DNA from: Begonia masoniana
Lineage: Eukaryota > Streptophyta > Magnoliopsida > Cucurbitales > Begoniaceae
DNA: 64,000 nt
Assembly: GCA_022432975.1 (NCBI GenBank)
Contig: CM039510.1
Coordinates: 32,978,454 to 33,042,453 of the forward strand
Direction: 5' to 3'
Part shown: piece by piece, positions 11,940 through 22,259 of the stretch
Layout: every line of letters starts with the position of its first letter
Position numbering within the stretch: the stretch's first letter is position 1
Notes under the pieces: generated by a model
What the model was told of the DNA's origin: nothing
Seen by the model: only the letters and a program-made list of their open reading frames with translations
The model's database searches: none
Program-made: the position numbers and the translations under genes

Positions 11940-13558
11940 TTTGTCTTCTTAGGTACCCAAATTTTTTGGGTCCTAGTGTTAGATCTGGTCCCCTTAGGAA
12001 CCCATTGAAGTTTACTACCAGTTTTGATATTGTTTACTTTTAAAGGACATACAAAAGATTTATGTCCTACTTCATTACACACATGACAGGTAGTGGATCT
12101 CACAAAATAATTCTTGTAAACTTTCTTTTTACTAGATTTATCATAAACTATTCCTGCTCTGTCAAAATTTACTCTCTGTTTACCTAATAACATCTTATAT
12201 AATTTGTTGCCATTAGTAAATTTCAGAATAATATTATTTAAATCCTCATTTCTCTTTTTCAGTTCAGTGATCTCCTTTTCATGCAAGTCCACTTCTTTAG
12301 CATGCTTTTCTAATAGACCTGCATTTTCTCTTTTCAACAAGTTATATTTATTCTTAAGCATACCAAATTGCTTAACCAGGTCATTAAAAGCATCAATCAG
12401 ATCACCATCATCATTATCACTCTCACTATCACTCAAAGTACAAGAGGATAAAGAACTAACCTTATCTTCATGTGCCATGAAGCACAGGTTGGCTACTTCC
12501 TCATCTTCTGAAGAAGAGGTGTCGCCTTCACTGTCATCCCAAGTGGCCTTCATAGCCTTCTTCTTAAACTTCTTGGGATATTTCTTGGCCTGTGGACAAT
12601 CTGCCTTCATGTGGCCAGGCTTGCCGCACCCAAAACAGGTAATCTCCTTGTCTTTAGGAAGTTTTTCATTCCTTGGAAAACTTCTCCCTTGCAGCTTCTT
12701 CCTATGGAGAAACTTGCTGAATCTCCTAGTGATGAGAGCAATGTCCTCATCATCTTCTTCTACTTCTTCCTCAGATGCTTCATTTTTGCTTGAAGAGGCT
12801 TTCAGAGCAATATCCTTCCTTTTATTTATCTCATTTTCTTTGAAATCTTCCTTATCATTGGCCCTCATGGTTATCTCATGAGTCATCAGAGAGCCAATGA
12901 GCTCTTCAAGCTTGAGCACCTTCAGATCCCGAGCCTCTTGTATTGCTGTCACCTTTGCTTGCCAGGCTCTAGGTAGGCATCTCAAAATTTTTCTTATCTG
13001 TTCTTCACCTGAATAAATCTTACCAAGAGCTTTAAGACCATTAGTGATATTAGTAAATCGAGTGAACATAGAACTAATGGTTTCTTCTTTTTCTATAGAA
13101 AACAGTTCATATTCATGAACTAACATGCTCAATTTACTCTCCTTTACTTGGTTAGTTCCCTCATGTGTGACTTCTAATAAGTGCTAAATTTCTTGAGCAC
13201 TTTCACACCCTTGCACTCTATTAAATTCATCTCTATTTAGAGCACAATACAATTTGTTTATTGCCTTGGCATTAAGGCTCAAGTTCTTTTGGTCTATATC
13301 ATTTAGTTCGTGTGAAGCTTTAGGGATCTTAACACCATTCTCTGTTTTAACAGCAACGTATGGACCATTTTCTATGCTATTCCATAATTCATAGTCCACA
13401 GTTTGAATGTATATTCTCATTCTAGACTTCCAGTATACATAATCATTACCATCAAAGAACGGAGGTCTAGTGGTAGACTGGCCTTCTACTTGTGTGGAGT
13501 TTGTGTTAAATGCCACGGTAAATATATAATACAGAGTGTATAAACACAACTTAGACAA
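11936..13558 (-). pseudogene. Sirevirus gag
   Basis: First gene after the primer site. The N-terminal block (13558-13184) has RPPFFDGNDYVYWKSRM, the usual start of Sirevirus gag. A stop at 13184 separates it from the main block (13132-11936), which contains KILRCLPRAWQAKVTAI, a CCHC zinc knuckle CFGCGKPGHMKADC near 12600-12645, an acidic Ser/Asp-rich stretch, a predicted coiled coil (LLEKHAKEVDLHEKEITEL) and a second CCHC knuckle CHVCNEVGHKSFVC near 12045-12090. Two knuckles and a coiled coil fit the lineage. Gag forms the particle that packages element RNA. Confidence 0.9.
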
Positions 13559-13566
13559 TGATAAAC

Positions 13567-13583
13567 CTTACTCTGATACCAAT
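13567..13583 (-). other. Sirevirus primer-binding site
   Basis: Minus-strand TTGGTATCAGAGTAAGG sits directly after the LTR end. TGGTATCAGAG is the standard plant primer-binding site complementary to the 3' end of initiator tRNA-Met. It fixes the element's orientation. Confidence 0.9.
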
Positions 13584-14954
13584 TGTAGGATCGAGATTGC
13601 CTAAGATGGGGGGTGAATTAGCCTTTTTAAAACTTAATTTACTAAACTAATTAATTTCTCTCTTATGTTCTAACAGTACGAAAACAACAAATAATCAAAC
13701 AATGCAAGAGAGAGAGATTGACACCACAGTTTTAACGTGGTTCGGCTAAGTTTGCCTACGTCCACGTTTCAAGGCTCCCCCTTGAAGATGCTTAACCTTC
13801 TCCTCACGAGAAAACCAGATCGAACTTCCGGGCGTCGATCTACTGCCTTTACACTTTAATTGAGCTTCACGGGCGTCAATTACAGCCTTTACAGAATTGT
13901 GAGTTTGTAAAAATCAACACAATCTAAACTTCCTCAAAGATTAAATCTCAAGTTTAGGTTTGAGAGGAGTAGATGAGATTTTTCAGAGTATGATAAAAAT
14001 TCGCAGGTTAGAGCTCAAGAATAAAATTCGCAAAAGGTTATTTCTTCGAGCTTCTTTTTCGGCTTAAATACTCTGTCTGATTCTGCTTCACAGAATTGAA
14101 TGCTTCTTTCTACAAATGGAAAAAATGTTACCGTTGGGAAGCATCCGTACGCAGGCAGATATCCGTTGCATCTGAAATTGCTGTTCGTCGCCATTAATGT
14201 TCTGGAGTTAAAGCTGAAAACGACGTCACTGTAGCTTTGCGGTTATTTTGAATTCGGGTGGAAGATCACCAGTTGAAATAGCTTTATAACACTATCGGCA
14301 GAAGCACCTTGAAATGCTATCGGCAGATGTAAGCTTTGAACGTCATCGGCAGATGCAACTTGAAATGTTACCGGCAGATGTAAGCTTTGAATGTCATCGG
14401 CAGAAGCACATTGAAATGCTATCGGTAGAAGCACGTAGAAACTCCATCGGTAGAAGCACGTTGAAACTTCATCGGCAGAAGCACGTTGAAACTTCATCGG
14501 CAGAAGCACGTTGAAACTTCATCGGCATAAGCATTAGCGTTGAACTGCCATCGGTATGAGTTTCTTTAACAAGCTGAACCGCTATCGGTATATGAAACCT
14601 CAAAATGCCATCGGTAGGAGTAGCTTGAAATACCATCGGCAGGAGTTGCTTCAAATACCATTGGCAGAAGTAGCGTAAAACGACTTTGCCTTTTGTCGTA
14701 TAGTGATCGGTGTATGTCTACTTTAACCAAACCACCGGCAGATCAGTTTTTCAGCCCTGTTACACTAATTTAGCCCTGTACACTTAATCACAGTTGTTAG
14801 ACTACTAAAATACTCTTTCCAAGGGCATTTCCAACATATTGAATCACATGCATAATTCATTATTCTCATTTAATCAACATAATCAAATTACATACTTAAC
14901 ATTCAAATATATCATCAAAAACATAGTTAGACTTAAACACCATTTAAGTCAACA
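13584..14954 (-). repeat. Sirevirus 5' LTR (right on plus strand)
   Basis: 1371 bp, partner of 4787-6172, with the atcggcagaagc array at about 14290-14680. The visible differences from the partner are scattered substitutions, a shorter GA run and small indels, giving a modest age. Ends TG...CA on both strands. Confidence 0.93.
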
Positions 14955-15237
14955 AAGAATGCGAGATGCCGACGAGTCGTCAAGCTCAAGAATTAGGAAA
15001 ATGAACTCCACCTTGCGGAGATGTATATGTCGGCAGCAGGGGCATAATACTCGCACTTATCCTAACTGGGGATCAACTTCAGGCGCAGCTACGGAAGACA
15101 CATTCATGGGCTTCAACATATTTGACGGGATGCAGGAATCTTCAACACGCGGCTGTGGCAAAAATTGTTTAATTTTTTTGTTGGCGCAGAAACGAGTCAT
15201 TCCTTTTTATTTATTTATTTATTTATTTATTCTTTAA
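14955..15237 (+). pseudogene. MuDR-like transposase, C-terminal tail (piece 3 of 3)
   Basis: Resumes the MULE transposase after the Sirevirus: RMRDADESSSSRIRKMNSTL, then the C-terminal zinc knuckle CICRQQGHNTRTYPN (14998-15060). In intact MULEs this motif is C-x2-C-x3-GHN-x-R-x-CPN. Here the last Cys has become Tyr, so the knuckle would not bind zinc normally. Coding resemblance fades after about 15150. The A-rich basic segment on both sides of the Sirevirus joins cleanly to piece 2. Confidence 0.8.
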
Positions 15238-15490
15238 TTATTAATTTAATGTTTTTAAAAGTACCATTTATTAATTTAATTTTGAAAGGTGATTGAAATT
15301 GTAATTATTTATTTTAGTTTTTGAAAGGTGATTGAAATTATAATTATTTATTTTATTTTATTGAAATTTTAATCTTTGAAAGGTGATTGAAATTGTAATT
15401 ATTTATTTTAGTTTATTGAAATTGCAATTGTTGAATGGTGATTGAAATTGTAATTATTTATCTATTTAAATTGTAATTAATTATATACAC
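15238..15490. repeat. AT-rich tandem repeats between the two convergent MULE genes
   Basis: A ttta microrepeat (15208-15232) is followed by about four imperfect ~45-50 bp units with the core gaaaggtgattgaaattgta and attatttatttta (near 15285, 15325, 15375, 15433). The segment separates the plus-strand transposase from the minus-strand second gene and could hold both 3' ends. No ORF. Confidence 0.75.
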
Positions 15491-16003
15491 TAAACTACGC
15501 CGGTGGATCGTCGTCGTCGTCGTCGTTTGGGTCGTTAGACATCGAATTCTAGACACTCGTATCCAATCCATCGACTCTACCTATAAGGTGCTGGATGTCC
15601 CGCTGCTAGCTCTGCTATATCTCTCGTATTTGCTCCAGGTGCTGATAGTGCGTCTGCTGCATTTGATATATCTACTGGTACTGCGTATGCTTCATCTGAG
15701 TCATCTACTGCTGGTGCGTCTGCTGCATCTGATACAGCTACTGCAGATACTGCCTCGTTCCTTATTCACTAGCCTTATCTTCCTCCTAGGGGGCCAATGG
15801 TGGCGATGTGGTCTGTAACGTCCCCGATACTATTCCCATTATTTTCCCGTATAAATTTTTTTCATTTTCTTTTATTCTTAGCGTTTATACGAAAAACTTT
15901 TTGAAATCAATTTGAAATCCATCTAAATAAAACATTTAAACAATTAAAACTATTTATAAAACAACTAAAACAATTCATTTTATTTATTTTTTTTCATTAT
16001 GGT

Positions 16004-16074
16004 ACTATTCACGTGAACAGTAAGTACTGTTCACCACTGTTCACGTGAACAGTACCACTGTTCACGTGAATAGT
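16004..16074. promoter_or_regulatory. Cluster of G-box palindromes in left LTR
   Basis: Three copies of the 18-bp palindrome actgttcacgtgaacagt or a one-base variant, at 16004-16021, 16036-16053 and 16057-16074. Each centres on CACGTG, the plant G-box bound by bZIP and bHLH factors. In element orientation the cluster lies near the LTR's 3' end. Confidence 0.7.
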
Positions 16075-16091
16075 GCGCTTGCCCTCTTTAT

Positions 16092-16300
16092 AGCGATCGA
16101 TCTCCATAAAAAGGAGATCGATCGCTGGCATCAATAGCTGCACAATCGCTGCACATTGCAGCGATCACAGCAATCGATCGTTGCACATTGCAGCGATCGC
16201 TCGCTGCAATTGCAGCGATCACAGCGATCGATCGCTGCACATTGCAGCGATCGCTCGCTGTCATCGCTGCACAATGCAGCGATCGCTCGCAGCCAGCGCC
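16092..16300. repeat. GATC hairpin and tgcagcgatcgctcgctg repeats in left LTR
   Basis: Perfect 14-bp inverted arms agcgatcgatctcc (16092-16105) and ggagatcgatcgct (16113-16126). They are followed by alternating direct and inverted copies of gctgcacattgcagcgatc up to about 16300. Several overlapping ORFs on both strands are artefacts of the repeat. Confidence 0.85.
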
Positions 16301-16974
16301 CAGTCGCCACCCTTCTTCTTTCTTCCCTCCACTTCTTTCTTTTATACAATTTTTATACAATTGCTCTCTGAAATCTTAATTCCAGAGAGCAAACACCAAC
16401 TTTTCTTTCACCTTCCCCTGCACACCAAACACTTTAACACATCTCCCATTTCATCCACAATTAATTTACACATACTCTAAACGCACTTAAACACGTGATA
16501 AAACTTTCTAAAAATGAACCGCGTGGATAACTCTAAAACTCGAGCATATCCATAATAAACCTGAAAACCATTTTAAACATCTCCATAGCATGCAATTAAA
16601 AGCTTTAACAAAACGTTTTGTAAAAACAGTTTATAAAACGTTAAAACATCAGTCTATCAACTAATCAACTACCAAACATCCTAAAATGTTCTATCTGTAC
16701 AATCATCCTAACCTAAACACCATCAACCCAAAATATCCAAATATCCTCAAAACACATACAGACATCCCCATGGGTCGGGTTAAGCGTCGACTGTGCCAGC
16801 ACACCACCACAGGCCATCCTCCATCAACTGCCTCATTCTCCAGGTGGAGAGATCTTGTAGTCACCTGTATCGGGATCACCTACACCGTACAGACACCTAT
16901 GAGATAAAAATCTCAGTAAGCTCTACATAAATGCGAATGCGTGCTATGCATATGTTGTTCATAAACCATTCATT

Positions 16975-17219
16975 CGTTTTACCTTTTCGTTAACCTTTTC
17001 GTTTTCCTTTTCGTTAACCTTTTCGTTTTCCTTTTCGTTAACCTTTTCGTTTCCCTTTTCGTTTACCTTTCGTTATCCTTTTCGTTAACCTTTTCGTTTA
17101 CCTTTTCGTTTTCCTTTTTATTAACCTTTCCGTTTACCTTTTCGTTAACCTTATCGTTAGTCTTTTCGTTTACTTTTTCGTTATCCTTTTCGTTAGCCTT
17201 TTTCATTTCCCTCTTCGTT
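16975..17219. repeat. 12-bp minisatellite ttttcgttaacc, left LTR
   Basis: About 20 units of a 12-bp motif, ttttcgtt followed by aacc, tacc or ttcc. One unit is shortened, which breaks the minus-strand frame seen in the partner copy at 20000-20245. Confidence 0.88.
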
Positions 17220-18402
17220 AATCATGATGCATGAACAAATCATATCATAAAGTAAACAACTACATATATACCATCAAGACGATAAACAAACAACATAATC
17301 TATAAAATAATTAGTCCTAACTACCCATCCAAAACAATTTAAATAAAGCTTCACCAAAACTCCTCGAGACGACATTCGACGTACGGTGTAGGCCAATCGG
17401 CCAGAGAAGATCACGAGAACTTACCTCGTGTCCAAAGCAGCTCAAGCTCCGTCCACGAGCGTTGTTTGTCTGAAGCAAAACACAACATCGACGTTAAAAC
17501 GAGTTTAAACTACCGATCGTCCAAATTTACAAAACCTTAACTAAGGAAACTTCCTAAAGTTCTAATCCAATTCATTGAGCTATTTATTCGAGCAATTTAC
17601 GCTCGGCACCTCAATTCCCAATTTACGAGTTTTTTCCTAAAATCTCGAAATTTCACAAATTCCAACATTTTTCACAATTCACTCTAACTTCGTCCAATAA
17701 CGTTCAATACGTCCTTTACATCGTTAATCACAATAAACCTAATAATTTAGAACCCTAAATTTACGTTTTTAACGAAAACCCTAAACGAACCCTAACCGTA
17801 TAACTCCGTAAAAATCGAACAATAACCTTCCTAAACTAAAGAATCTTACCTAGAACGTCGATTGGAGGAGAAAGCACGAAGAAAACGGAACGATCGGAGG
17901 ACGAACGGAAGTCGGATTGGAGAAATCGCCGGCGGCTCGCATGAGGAAGCGTTCTCTAGTTCGTGAATGCCAGAGAAAGAAAAGAGAAAATGAGGGAGAG
18001 AAGAAAGTTTAAGTTATTTTATAAATTTTGTTTTGCAAATTACTATTTTGCCCTTAGCACTTAATTCTATTTGTTTCGTCGTTCGTTTCGTTAATCGGCT
18101 AAAGATTCGGCTTCTCCAAATTTCCTTATTTCACTAATAAGTCCAACTTATTATCTGGGATTTATTAAAACTGTCCATTCGCAAAACGGACCTCGTTTAC
18201 CATTTCCTTTATATTTCAAGAAACGTAATTACTCAAAATATAGTTTTATAACTCCGAAAATTCCCGAACTTTCCTTAAAATCCATATTAATAATTAGGAT
18301 CATAATGGCGCTTTTTTTTCGCAAAACGGACTTGATTTGACATATTTACAAAAATGCCATTTATATTAAAATATTAATATCCCGTAAAGCCGGGATATTA
18401 CA

Positions 18403-18901
18403 TTCTACCCACCTTATTTAGAATTTTGTCCTCAAAATTTGTCATCACTCATAGTTCTTGATATTAACGCCTCACGTCTTGCGTCCTTATACTTCGATTT
18501 ATCATCTGTACTTCGATTTATACGTGATTCTTAACCAAAACCCTACTATATCCTCCAACATTGGCCTTAACTTCGTATTCCCTACTTTCGATTTGGTCGT
18601 ACACGTCCTCTTTCACGTACTAAGTATAATCCAATTTCTCAAATCTCAATCACTGAACTCAACAACATATTTGTCACTTCAACACTAGCGCATGTACCAA
18701 CTTTCGACCTTCAATTAGTCACTCGTAGATTAAATCTCTAAATAATGCTAACTTCAAGATTTACTTTTTATCGTCGACTTTCTTCCGCTATTCCTTTAGG
18801 TCAGAGCTATACCTAAGCTTCCTTGCGCCATTCAAATTGAATGACTACTATTTAATCCAATTTCTAGGCTGTAACCCATATCTCAACGTAATTACCATAA
18901 T
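18403..18901 (-). other. Core of gypsy family A element
   Basis: 499 bp between the LTRs. The left 30 bases carry the minus-strand GAGGACAAAATTCTAAATAAGG and polypurine tract typical of the end of gypsy internal regions. The remaining sequence has no retroviral motif. It is probably the untranslated tail upstream of the 3' LTR. Confidence 0.7.
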
Positions 18902-19091
18902 TGTAACGTCCCCGATACTATTCCCATTATTTTCCCGTATAAATTTTTTTCATTTTCTTTTATTCTTAGCGTTTATACGAAAAAATTTTTGAAATCAATT
19001 TGAAATCCATCTAAATAAAACATTTAAACAATTAAAACTATTTATAAAACAACTAAAACAATTCATTTTATTTATTTTTTTTCATTCGGGT

Positions 19092-19192
19092 ACTATTCAC
19101 GTGAACAGTAAGTACTGTTCACGTGAACAGTACACAACGTGAACAGTACACTACTGTTCACGTGAACAGTAAGTACTGTTCACGTGAACAGT
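19092..19192. promoter_or_regulatory. Cluster of G-box palindromes in right LTR
   Basis: Four copies of actgttcacgtgaacagt (first with one change) at 19092-19109, 19114-19131, 19153-19170 and 19175-19192, one more than in the left LTR. A bare gtgaacagta block lies between. Confidence 0.7.
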
Positions 19193-19999
19193 GCGCTTGC
19201 CCTCTTTATAGCGATCGATCTCCATAAAAAGGAGATCGATCGCTGGCATCAATAGCTGCAATGTGCAGCGACTGATCGCTGCACATTGCAGCGATCGCTC
19301 GCAGCCAGCGCCCAGTCGCTACACTTCTTCTTTCTTCCCTCCACTTCTTTCTTTTATACAATTTTTATACAATTGCTCTCTGGAATCCGAATTCCAGAGA
19401 GCAAACACCAACTTTTCTTTCACCTTCCTCTGCACACCAAACACTTTAACACATCTCCCATTTCATCCACAATTACCACTAAACGTACAATTTACACATA
19501 CTCTAAACGCACTTAAACACGTGATAAAACTTTCTAAAAATGAACAGCGTGGATAACTCTAAAACTCGAGCATATCCATAATAAACCTGAAAACCATTTT
19601 AAACATCTCCATAGCATGCAATTAAAAGCTTTAACAAAACGTTTTGTAAAAACAGTTTATAAAACGTTAAAACATCAGTCTATCAACTAATCAACTACCA
19701 AACATCCTAAAATGTTCTATCTGTACAATCATCCTAATCTAAACACCATCAACCCAAAATATCCAAATATCCTCAAAACACATACAGACATCCCCATGGG
19801 TCGGGTTAAGCGTCGACTGCGCCAGCACACCACCACAGGCCATCCTCCGTCAACTGCCTCATTCTCCAGGTGGAGGGATCTCGTAGTCACCTGTATCGGG
19901 ATCACCTACACCGTACAGACACCTATGAGATAAAAATCTCAGTAAGCTCTACATAAATGCGAATGCGTGCTATGCATATGCTGTTCATAAACCATTCAT

Positions 20000-20245
20000 T
20001 CGTTTTACCTTTTCGTTAACCTTTTCGTTTACCTTTTCGTTTACCTTTTCGTTTTCCTTTTCGTTAACCTTTTCGTTTCCCTTTTCGTTTACCTTTTCGT
20101 TATCCTTTTCGTTAAGCTTTTCGTTTATCTTTTCGTTTTCCTTTTTGTTAACCTTTCCGTTTACCTTTTCATTAACCTTATCGTTAGTCTTTTCGTTTAC
20201 CTTTTCATTATCCTTTTCGTTAGCCTTTTTCATTTCCCTCTTCGT
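20000..20245. repeat. 12-bp minisatellite in right LTR, open on the minus strand
   Basis: Same 12-bp array as 16975-17219. Because the unit is a multiple of three, the minus strand is open for 82 codons of a four-residue NEKV/NEKE repeat. This is a by-product, not a gene. Confidence 0.88.
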
Positions 20246-22259
20246 TAATCATGATGCATGAACAAATCATATCATAAAGTAAACAATTACATATATACCA
20301 TCAAGACGATAAATAAACAACATAATCTATAAAATAACTAGTCCTAACTACCCATCCAAAACAATTTAAATAAAGCGTCACCAAAACTCCTCGAGACGAC
20401 ATTCGACGTACGGTGTAGACCAATCGGCCAGAGAAGATCACGAGAACTTACCTCGTGTCCAAAGCAGCTCAAGCTCCATCCACGAGCGTTGTTTGTCTGA
20501 AGCAAAACACAACATCGACGTTAAAACGAGTTTAAACTACCGATCGTCCAAATTTACAAAACCAATTCATTGAGCTATTTATTCGAGCAATTTACGCTCG
20601 GCACCTCAATTCCCAATTTACGAGTTTTTTCCTAAAATCTCGAAATTTCACAAATTCCAACATTTTTCACAATTCACTCTAACTTCGTCCAATAACGTTC
20701 AATACGTCCTTTACATCGTTAATCACAATAAACCTAATAATTTAGAACCCTAAATTTAACTCCGTAAAAACGAAACAATAACCTTCCTAAACTAAAGAAT
20801 CTTACCTAGAACGTCGATTGGAGGAGAAAGCACGAAGAAAACAGAACGATCGGAGGACGAACGGAAGTCGGATTGGAGAAATCGCCGGCGGCTCGCGTGA
20901 GGAAGCGTTCTCTAGTTCGTGAATGCCAGAGAAAGAAAAGAGAAAATGAGGGAGAGAAGAATGTTTAAGTTATTTTATAAATTTTGTTTTGCAAATTACT
21001 ATTTTGCCCTTAGCACTTAATTCTATTTGTTTCGTCATTCGTTTCGTTAATCGGCTAAAGATTCGGCTTCTCCAAATTTCCTTATTTCACTAATAAGTCC
21101 AACTTATTATCTGGGATTTATTAAAACTGTCCATTCGCAAAACGGACCTCGTTTACCATTTCCTTTATATTTCAAGAAACGTAATTACTCAAAATATAGT
21201 TTTATAACTCCGAAAATTCCCGAACTTTCCTTAAAATCCATATTAATAATTAGGATCATAATGGCGCTTTCCTTTCGCAAAACGGACTTGATTTGACATA
21301 TTTACAAAAATGTCATTTATATTAAAATATTAATATCCCGTAAAGCCGGGATATTACATGGTCTCCCCCATCGGCACTGCCCGAGAGGTGGATGTCCTCT
21401 GATCGCTCTTCAGCACCCAAGCGACATCGAGTTTCATGAAACTCATCTTTATCAAATGCGAGGTGTTAAATACGTCGGTGCCCCTTTTAACTGTTCTCTA
21501 CTCGCCAACTAGTAGCTAAATTCCAACTCGATCGATGATCTTCATAATCAATGCCCTGTACGGGAGATTCGTTTTGCTTACCCACCCGACCTCACGCATG
21601 TGACTTAAAATCAAAAAGTCTGGGTTAAAAGGCTTCCCGTTGCATAGCTTCTCCATGATATACAGGTCTATGCAGCTCACGAGATTTCGATGTCCCTCTC
21701 GTGGTAGATAGGTGTGAGCCAGCATGTTGCGAAGAACCCGACCTCTAACATTCAAATCTCTGGTTCGTGGCTTGACGAACACGTCGATGTTGGAATTGAT
21801 ATGAATTCCTCGAAGAAACTCTACTCCCTCGGGCAATGTGAAAAAATAGCAGTCTTTGGAAACATGATAATATTGATCCGCACCTTCGATGGCAAACTCC
21901 ATCAATTCATTAACCGTTTATGGACATATCATAATCTCCGTATCAAGGATATACGTCCTCATACTAGTCAAAACTCCTTATCTCCCGGTTGCTGTCAAGT
22001 TCGCGTAGAACAAGCGAACTATTCTCTCATAGATATGGACCCTCAATGTATACACCACATGCAGATTGATGCAGTCAAACATCTCTTTTATTCACAACGA
22101 CTCTCATCCGGTAAAGTTGATCCTCATACAATGACTAATTGAGCGTTTAAGCAAATCTTTCTCAAACTTCTCTTTACACTCTTGATTCCGAAATTTCATG
22201 GCGCTAGTCCCGCTAACCGATCTCCTTATATCAGCATCCATCTGCTGAGATAATAGAAA

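Larger units (their letters stand above)
4787..14954 (-). mobile_element. Sirevirus-type Ty1/copia retrotransposon, near full length, minus strand
   Basis: About 10.2 kb with two LTRs of ~1.37-1.39 kb (TGTTGACTTAAA...GATCCTACA in coding orientation). In coding order: LTR, primer-binding site with TGGTATCAGAG, gag, protease, integrase, reverse transcriptase, RNase H, an extra env-like ORF, a series of polypurine tracts, LTR. The size, gag with two CCHC knuckles, env-like ORF after pol and repeated polypurine tracts are the hallmark of the Sirevirus (SIRE/Maximus) lineage. Flanking bases are aagag (4782-4786) and aagaa (14955-14959), a duplication with one mismatch. It sits in the MULE transposase gene. 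A few stops and frameshifts suggest a fairly recent but inactive copy. Confidence 0.93.
15814..18402 (-). repeat. Gypsy family A left LTR (3' LTR)
   Basis: 2589 bp. About 130 bp longer than the partner, mainly because the GATC-rich array (16127-16300) has more units here and two short blocks (near 17535-17575 and 17760-17815) are absent from the other LTR. Confidence 0.9.
15814..21358 (-). mobile_element. Gypsy family A element: two long LTRs around a 499-bp core
   Basis: Starts TGTAACGTCC, ends GGATATTACA, with tggtc at 15809-15813 and 21359-21363. LTR 15814-18402, core 18403-18901, LTR 18902-21358. No gag or pol motif is present. Next to the left LTR the minus strand reads AATAAGGTGGGTAGAA, a polypurine tract as found before gypsy 3' LTRs, so the element points left. 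The right core end lacks a recognisable tRNA primer site. It is either a large internal deletion or a non-autonomous LARD/TRIM-like derivative. Being in both LTRs, the sequence was duplicated by normal retrotransposition. Confidence 0.92.
18902..21358 (-). repeat. Gypsy family A right LTR (5' LTR)
   Basis: 2457 bp, TGTAACGTCC ... GATATTACA, highly similar to 15814-18402. Includes the G-box cluster (19092-19192), GATC hairpin (19210-19244) and 12-bp minisatellite (20000-20245). Confidence 0.9.
15495..22241 (-). pseudogene. Second MULE gene, antisense; plant transposon protein-like, split by gypsy insertion
   Basis: Minus-strand gene in two pieces, 22241-21364 and 15808-15495, joined by removing the gypsy A insertion with its tggtc duplication. 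From a possible ATG at 22241 the product reads, with stops and frame breaks, IYERIVRLFYANLTATG, then ILDTEIMICP, TVNELMEFA, a 129-codon open block (21905-21516) with NVRGRVLRNMLAHTYLPREGHRN, VSCIDLYIMEKLCNGKPF and LPYRALIMKIIDRVGI. A Gln-rich tail (YQMQQTHQQ...) follows, then an Asp run before a stop at 15497-15495. The FYANL, internal hydrophobic and LPYRALI blocks follow the order of the putative plant transposon protein domain seen in Sirevirus env-like ORFs. The function is unknown. TAG codons in the tail look like Trp-to-stop decay. Confidence 0.7.

Noticed and set aside
12204..12881. 225-residue serine-rich plus-strand ORF
   Set aside because: It is the exact antisense of the well-supported Sirevirus gag.
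16088..16480. Several overlapping ORFs with CSDRSL-type repeats
   Set aside because: They come from the GATC-rich palindromic array, which is open in many frames on both strands.
19985..20233. 82-residue NEKV-repeat protein
   Set aside because: It is the minus-strand reading of a 12-bp LTR minisatellite, and the partner LTR has lost the frame.
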